From the NCBI GenBank assembly GCA_037440525.1, contig JBBITW010000148.1, positions 1 through 8,539 of the forward strand: a stretch of 8,539 bases of DNA, written 5' to 3'. The DNA is from JBBITW01 sp037440525 (GTDB taxonomy: Bacteria > Desulfobacterota > BSN033 > UBA1163). Positions 6,547 to 8,539 of this stretch are shown piece after piece. Every line of letters starts with the position of its first letter. Positions within the stretch are counted from its first letter, which is position 1. The notes below the pieces were generated by a model. That model had not been told where the DNA came from and ran no database searches. It saw only the letters and a list, made by a program, of their open reading frames with translations. Made by a program: the position numbers and the translations under genes.

Positions 6547-8274
6547 TCAATCTTCACCAAATACAGGGACAATTTTAAACTGATTTACATCAACAAGGCC
6601 CCTGTCAGTGATCTTTAATTCCGGGATGACCGGTAGCGAGAGAAATGAAAGGGTCATAAAGGGGTCTGAAAGTTTACAACCAAGGGCTTTTGTTATCTTT
6701 TTTAGATTCTCCAGGCGGTTATAGACATCCCTTGCAGAACTCTCTGCCATCAGGCCCGCAACAGGGAGGGCAAGGGAGGATAGGATTTTTTGATCTTTAA
6801 CAACAATCAATCCCCCTCCTAACCTCTTTAATTCATTAGCTGCCTTAATCATGTCCTGATCGTTTGATCCGACGATTACAAGGTTATGAGAATCATGAGC
6901 AATGGAGGAACCTATTGCCCCTCTTCCAATACCAAATCCCTGAACAAATCCAATTCCAATACGACCCGTAGCTTTGTGCCTTTCTATTACTGCAATTTTA
7001 AGGATATCCTCCTTGATATTGGGGTGGGCAATTCCATCCTTTAATAAAACTTTTTTTATAACCTTTTTTGTAACTATCTGATCGGGTATGACTTGAATAA
7101 TCTTGGCAATGGGATTATAGCTTCTTAAAACAAAGGAATTTTCATCTAAATCCTTAATATTAATAGTTTCTCTTTTGGGCAGGTTTTTATCCATTGAAAA
7201 TCTTTTTATCGATCCAGGAACGATCCTACCATTTTCAGCAACAAGTTTCCCATCTTTAAATACCTTTTTTACTCTCAATTGCTTTAGGTTATTAAACGTT
7301 AATATATCAGCTCTAAAACCTGGAGCAATGGCCCCAAGGTCATTTAAACCAAAATATTCAGCTCCATTGATGGTTGCCATCTGAATTGAAATAATTGGAT
7401 CAACTCCCATTTGAATTGCCTTTCTTACCATCGAGCAAATGTGACCCTCCAGAAGCAGTTCTTCTGGATGCCTATCATCTGTTACAAAGAAGAAACGTCT
7501 TGAATTCTTTGAGCTGATAAGGGGAACTAAATCCCTGAGATTTCTTGCTGTGGAGCCTTCCCTAACCATAATCCACATACCATTTCTTAATTTCTCTTCG
7601 GCCTCTTTCAGGGTAGTGCATTCATGATCAGATCTTATGCCTGCACTTAAATAGGCATATAATTCCCTTCCTGAGAGTGATGGGGCGTGTCCATCAATTC
7701 TTTTCCCCCTTGCAATCTCAATCTTTTTTAATACTTCCGAATCCCTGTTAATTACTCCAGGATAATTCATCATCTCTGCCAGCCCAATTACCCAGGGCTT
7801 CTTAATTAATGATTTTAGATCACTTGCATTGAGTTTTGCCCCTGAGGTCTCCATTGAAGTTGCTGGAACGCAGGAAGGAAGCATGATGAAGACATTTAAA
7901 GGGACATCTTCAGCCGATTGAGCCATAAAAATTATCCCATCTTTACCGAGGACATTTGCAATTTCGTGTGGGTCGATTACAACGGTGGTTGTTCCATGAG
8001 GCAAAACAGCACGAGCAAATTCAGGAATGGTGACCATGCTTGATTCGATATGAACGTGAGCGTCAATAAATCCAGGACACAAAAAATCACCCTTTATATC
8101 AATGACCTTTTTAGCTTCATAGTCTCCAAATCCTGTTATGAAACCTCCAAAAATGGCAACATCCCTCTTTTCAATCTCTCCTGTGAAGACATTTATCACA
8201 TTTGAGTTTTTTATTAAAAGATCGACCTTTCTTTTACCCAATGAGGCCTCTATCATCTCTTCTATAGAAACCAT
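6547..8274 (-). CDS. ade: Adenine deaminase
   Basis: This amidohydrolase converts adenine and water to hypoxanthine and ammonia in purine salvage. The frame can be opened by TTG at 8358, but the ATG at 8274 gives 575 residues, near the usual family length, and an N-terminus (MVSIEEMIEASLGKRKVDLL) that fits known adenine deaminases. The longer form would also overlap the promoter at 8329-8358. The ribosome site for the ATG is modest (AAAGG adjacent, GGGAG 11 nt upstream). Numbered from 8274: metal-binding GFIDAHVHIESS (68-79, His73 and His75), DPHEIANV (101-108), AEMMNYPG (166-173, Glu167), DGHAP (194-198, His196), SDHE (215-218, His217) and VTDDRHPE (264-271). The C-terminal adenine deaminase domain has GIGRGAIGSSIAHDSHNL (448-465), the feature that separates Ade from dihydroorotases and other amidohydrolases. 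It is the first gene of a leftward pair with the M20 hydrolase. Confidence 0.93.
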   Translation of the reverse strand: MVSIEEMIEASLGKRKVDLLIKNSNVINVFTGEIEKRDVAIFGGFITGFGDYEAKKVIDIKGDFLCPGFIDAHVHIESSMVTIPEFARAVLPHGTTTVVIDPHEIANVLGKDGIIFMAQSAEDVPLNVFIMLPSCVPATSMETSGAKLNASDLKSLIKKPWVIGLAEMMNYPGVINRDSEVLKKIEIARGKRIDGHAPSLSGRELYAYLSAGIRSDHECTTLKEAEEKLRNGMWIMVREGSTARNLRDLVPLISSKNSRRFFFVTDDRHPEELLLEGHICSMVRKAIQMGVDPIISIQMATINGAEYFGLNDLGAIAPGFRADILTFNNLKQLRVKKVFKDGKLVAENGRIVPGSIKRFSMDKNLPKRETINIKDLDENSFVLRSYNPIAKIIQVIPDQIVTKKVIKKVLLKDGIAHPNIKEDILKIAVIERHKATGRIGIGFVQGFGIGRGAIGSSIAHDSHNLVIVGSNDQDMIKAANELKRLGGGLIVVKDQKILSSLALPVAGLMAESSARDVYNRLENLKKITKALGCKLSDPFMTLSFLSLPVIPELKITDRGLVDVNQFKIVPVFGED

Positions 8275-8328
8275 ACCTTTACTGGCTCCCAAATTGAAGT
8301 CTATGATAAATCTTTGATGTTTTAGGTG

Positions 8329-8358
8329 AATATAAGAAATTTGGCCTTTATCTGTCAA
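8329..8358 (-). promoter_or_regulatory. Probable sigma-70 promoter of the ade-M20 unit
   Basis: On the minus strand a perfect TTGACA (8358-8353) is followed after 18 bp by TATATT (8334-8329, five of six matches). Transcription would start near 8322, about 48 nt before the ATG at 8274. That leader is too short for a purine riboswitch, and I see none. The -35 box coincides with the TTG that would otherwise open the ade frame. Confidence 0.65.
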
Positions 8359-8406
8359 TATCTATTTCAAATGGATAGAGAGCTCTTAAAAAGTCCTGGA
8401 ATGACA

Positions 8407-8464
8407 CCCCTCACCCTAACCCACGCATTGGGGAGAGGGATTGATGTGAAGTAAACCTCTCCCC
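8407..8464. repeat. Inverted repeat of a dispersed intergenic type
   Basis: CCCCTCACCCTAACCC (8407-8422) is followed by GGGGAGAGG (8430-8438) and, after 17 nt, its exact complement CCTCTCCCC (8456-8464). A shorter CCCTC/GAGGG pairing (8408-8412 with 8435-8439) competes with this stem. The CCCTCACCCTAACCC...GGGGAGAGGG pattern resembles non-coding palindromic repeats scattered in many bacterial genomes. That likeness is from memory; only one copy lies in this window, so repetition is not shown here. Confidence 0.6.
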
Positions 8465-8516
8465 TCGCATTTGGGGCTGTGTCGTAATTCGACATAAGAA
8501 ATGAAACCAAATGCGA
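8465..8516. repeat. Nested inverted repeat, possible cruciform or hairpin
   Basis: An outer 10-bp perfect stem, TCGCATTTGG (8465-8474) with CCAAATGCGA (8507-8516), encloses an inner 5-bp stem, TGTCG (8480-8484) with CGACA (8490-8494), around a 5-nt loop. The CGCATTTGGGG word (8466-8476) nearly repeats CGCATTGGGG at 8424-8433, so this unit and the preceding one share sequence. No reading frame or transposase is linked to it in the window. Confidence 0.6.
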
Positions 8517-8533
8517 CAAGGGACAAGCCCTTG
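8517..8533. repeat. Short hairpin at the window edge
   Basis: CAAGGG (8517-8522) and CCCTTG (8528-8533) form a 6-bp stem with a 5-nt loop, directly after the nested repeat. The sequence continues as CCCTAC to the end of the window and is probably cut by it. No T-run follows on the visible strand, so it is not an obvious terminator. Confidence 0.5.
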
Positions 8534-8539
8534 CCCTAC

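Noticed and set aside
8275..8322. Purine riboswitch before ade
   Set aside because: The predicted leader is only about 48 nt, too short for the purine aptamer, and none of its conserved loops is visible.
8275..8358. TTG-initiated 28-residue extension of ade
   Set aside because: It contains a good promoter, would start on the -35 box, and is not part of the usual adenine deaminase N-terminus.
8407..8539. CRISPR array or attachment site at the right edge
   Set aside because: The repeats are inverted and unequal. There are no regular direct repeats with spacers, no cas genes, and no tRNA or integrase nearby.

Overview
The window holds six complete protein-coding genes and a short repeat-rich edge. 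It looks bacterial. There are sigma-70-like promoters with -35/-10 boxes, strong GGAGG-type ribosome binding sites, a QueH-type queuosine enzyme and a DUF2905 membrane protein. The DNA is moderately AT-rich (about 40% G+C by eye) and uses many AGA/AGG arginine codons. The gene set (PEP synthase, QueH, DUF2905, a bacterial-type adenine deaminase, a membrane-fused spermidine-synthase-like protein) suits an anaerobic or thermophilic lineage such as a deltaproteobacterial, Nitrospirota-like or candidate-phylum genome. No phylogenetic marker is present, so the taxon stays open.

Layout, left to right. (1) Positions 3-1646, minus strand: a 547-residue integral membrane protein fused to a spermidine-synthase-like SAM-binding domain. 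(2) Positions 1647-1863: a divergent intergenic region with one good promoter facing right (TTGAAA-18-TATAAT), a weaker one facing left, and a small palindrome over the predicted left-facing start of transcription. (3) Positions 1864-5187, plus strand: a tight three-gene unit of ppsA, queH and a DUF2905 gene. ppsA and queH abut (TAA directly followed by ATG), and queH and the DUF2905 gene are 9 bp apart. (4) Positions 5200-8274, minus strand: a two-gene unit read leftwards, adenine deaminase (ade) then an M20-family metallohydrolase, 30 bp apart once the start codons are corrected. A promoter (TTGACA-18-TATATT) lies just upstream of the corrected ade start. (5) Positions 8359-8539: no gene seen, but a run of nested inverted repeats that looks like one or two dispersed intergenic repeats joined end to end.

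The genes are mostly central metabolism and salvage. PpsA makes PEP from pyruvate for gluconeogenesis. QueH completes queuosine in tRNA. Ade turns adenine into hypoxanthine. The M20 enzyme probably hydrolyses a peptide or N-acyl amino acid. I found no defence system, CRISPR array, transposase, RNA gene or clearly new multi-gene system. The points most worth a second look are the altered active site of the spermidine-synthase-like protein, the ppsA-queH-DUF2905 linkage, the ade-M20 pairing and the structured repeat at the right edge.
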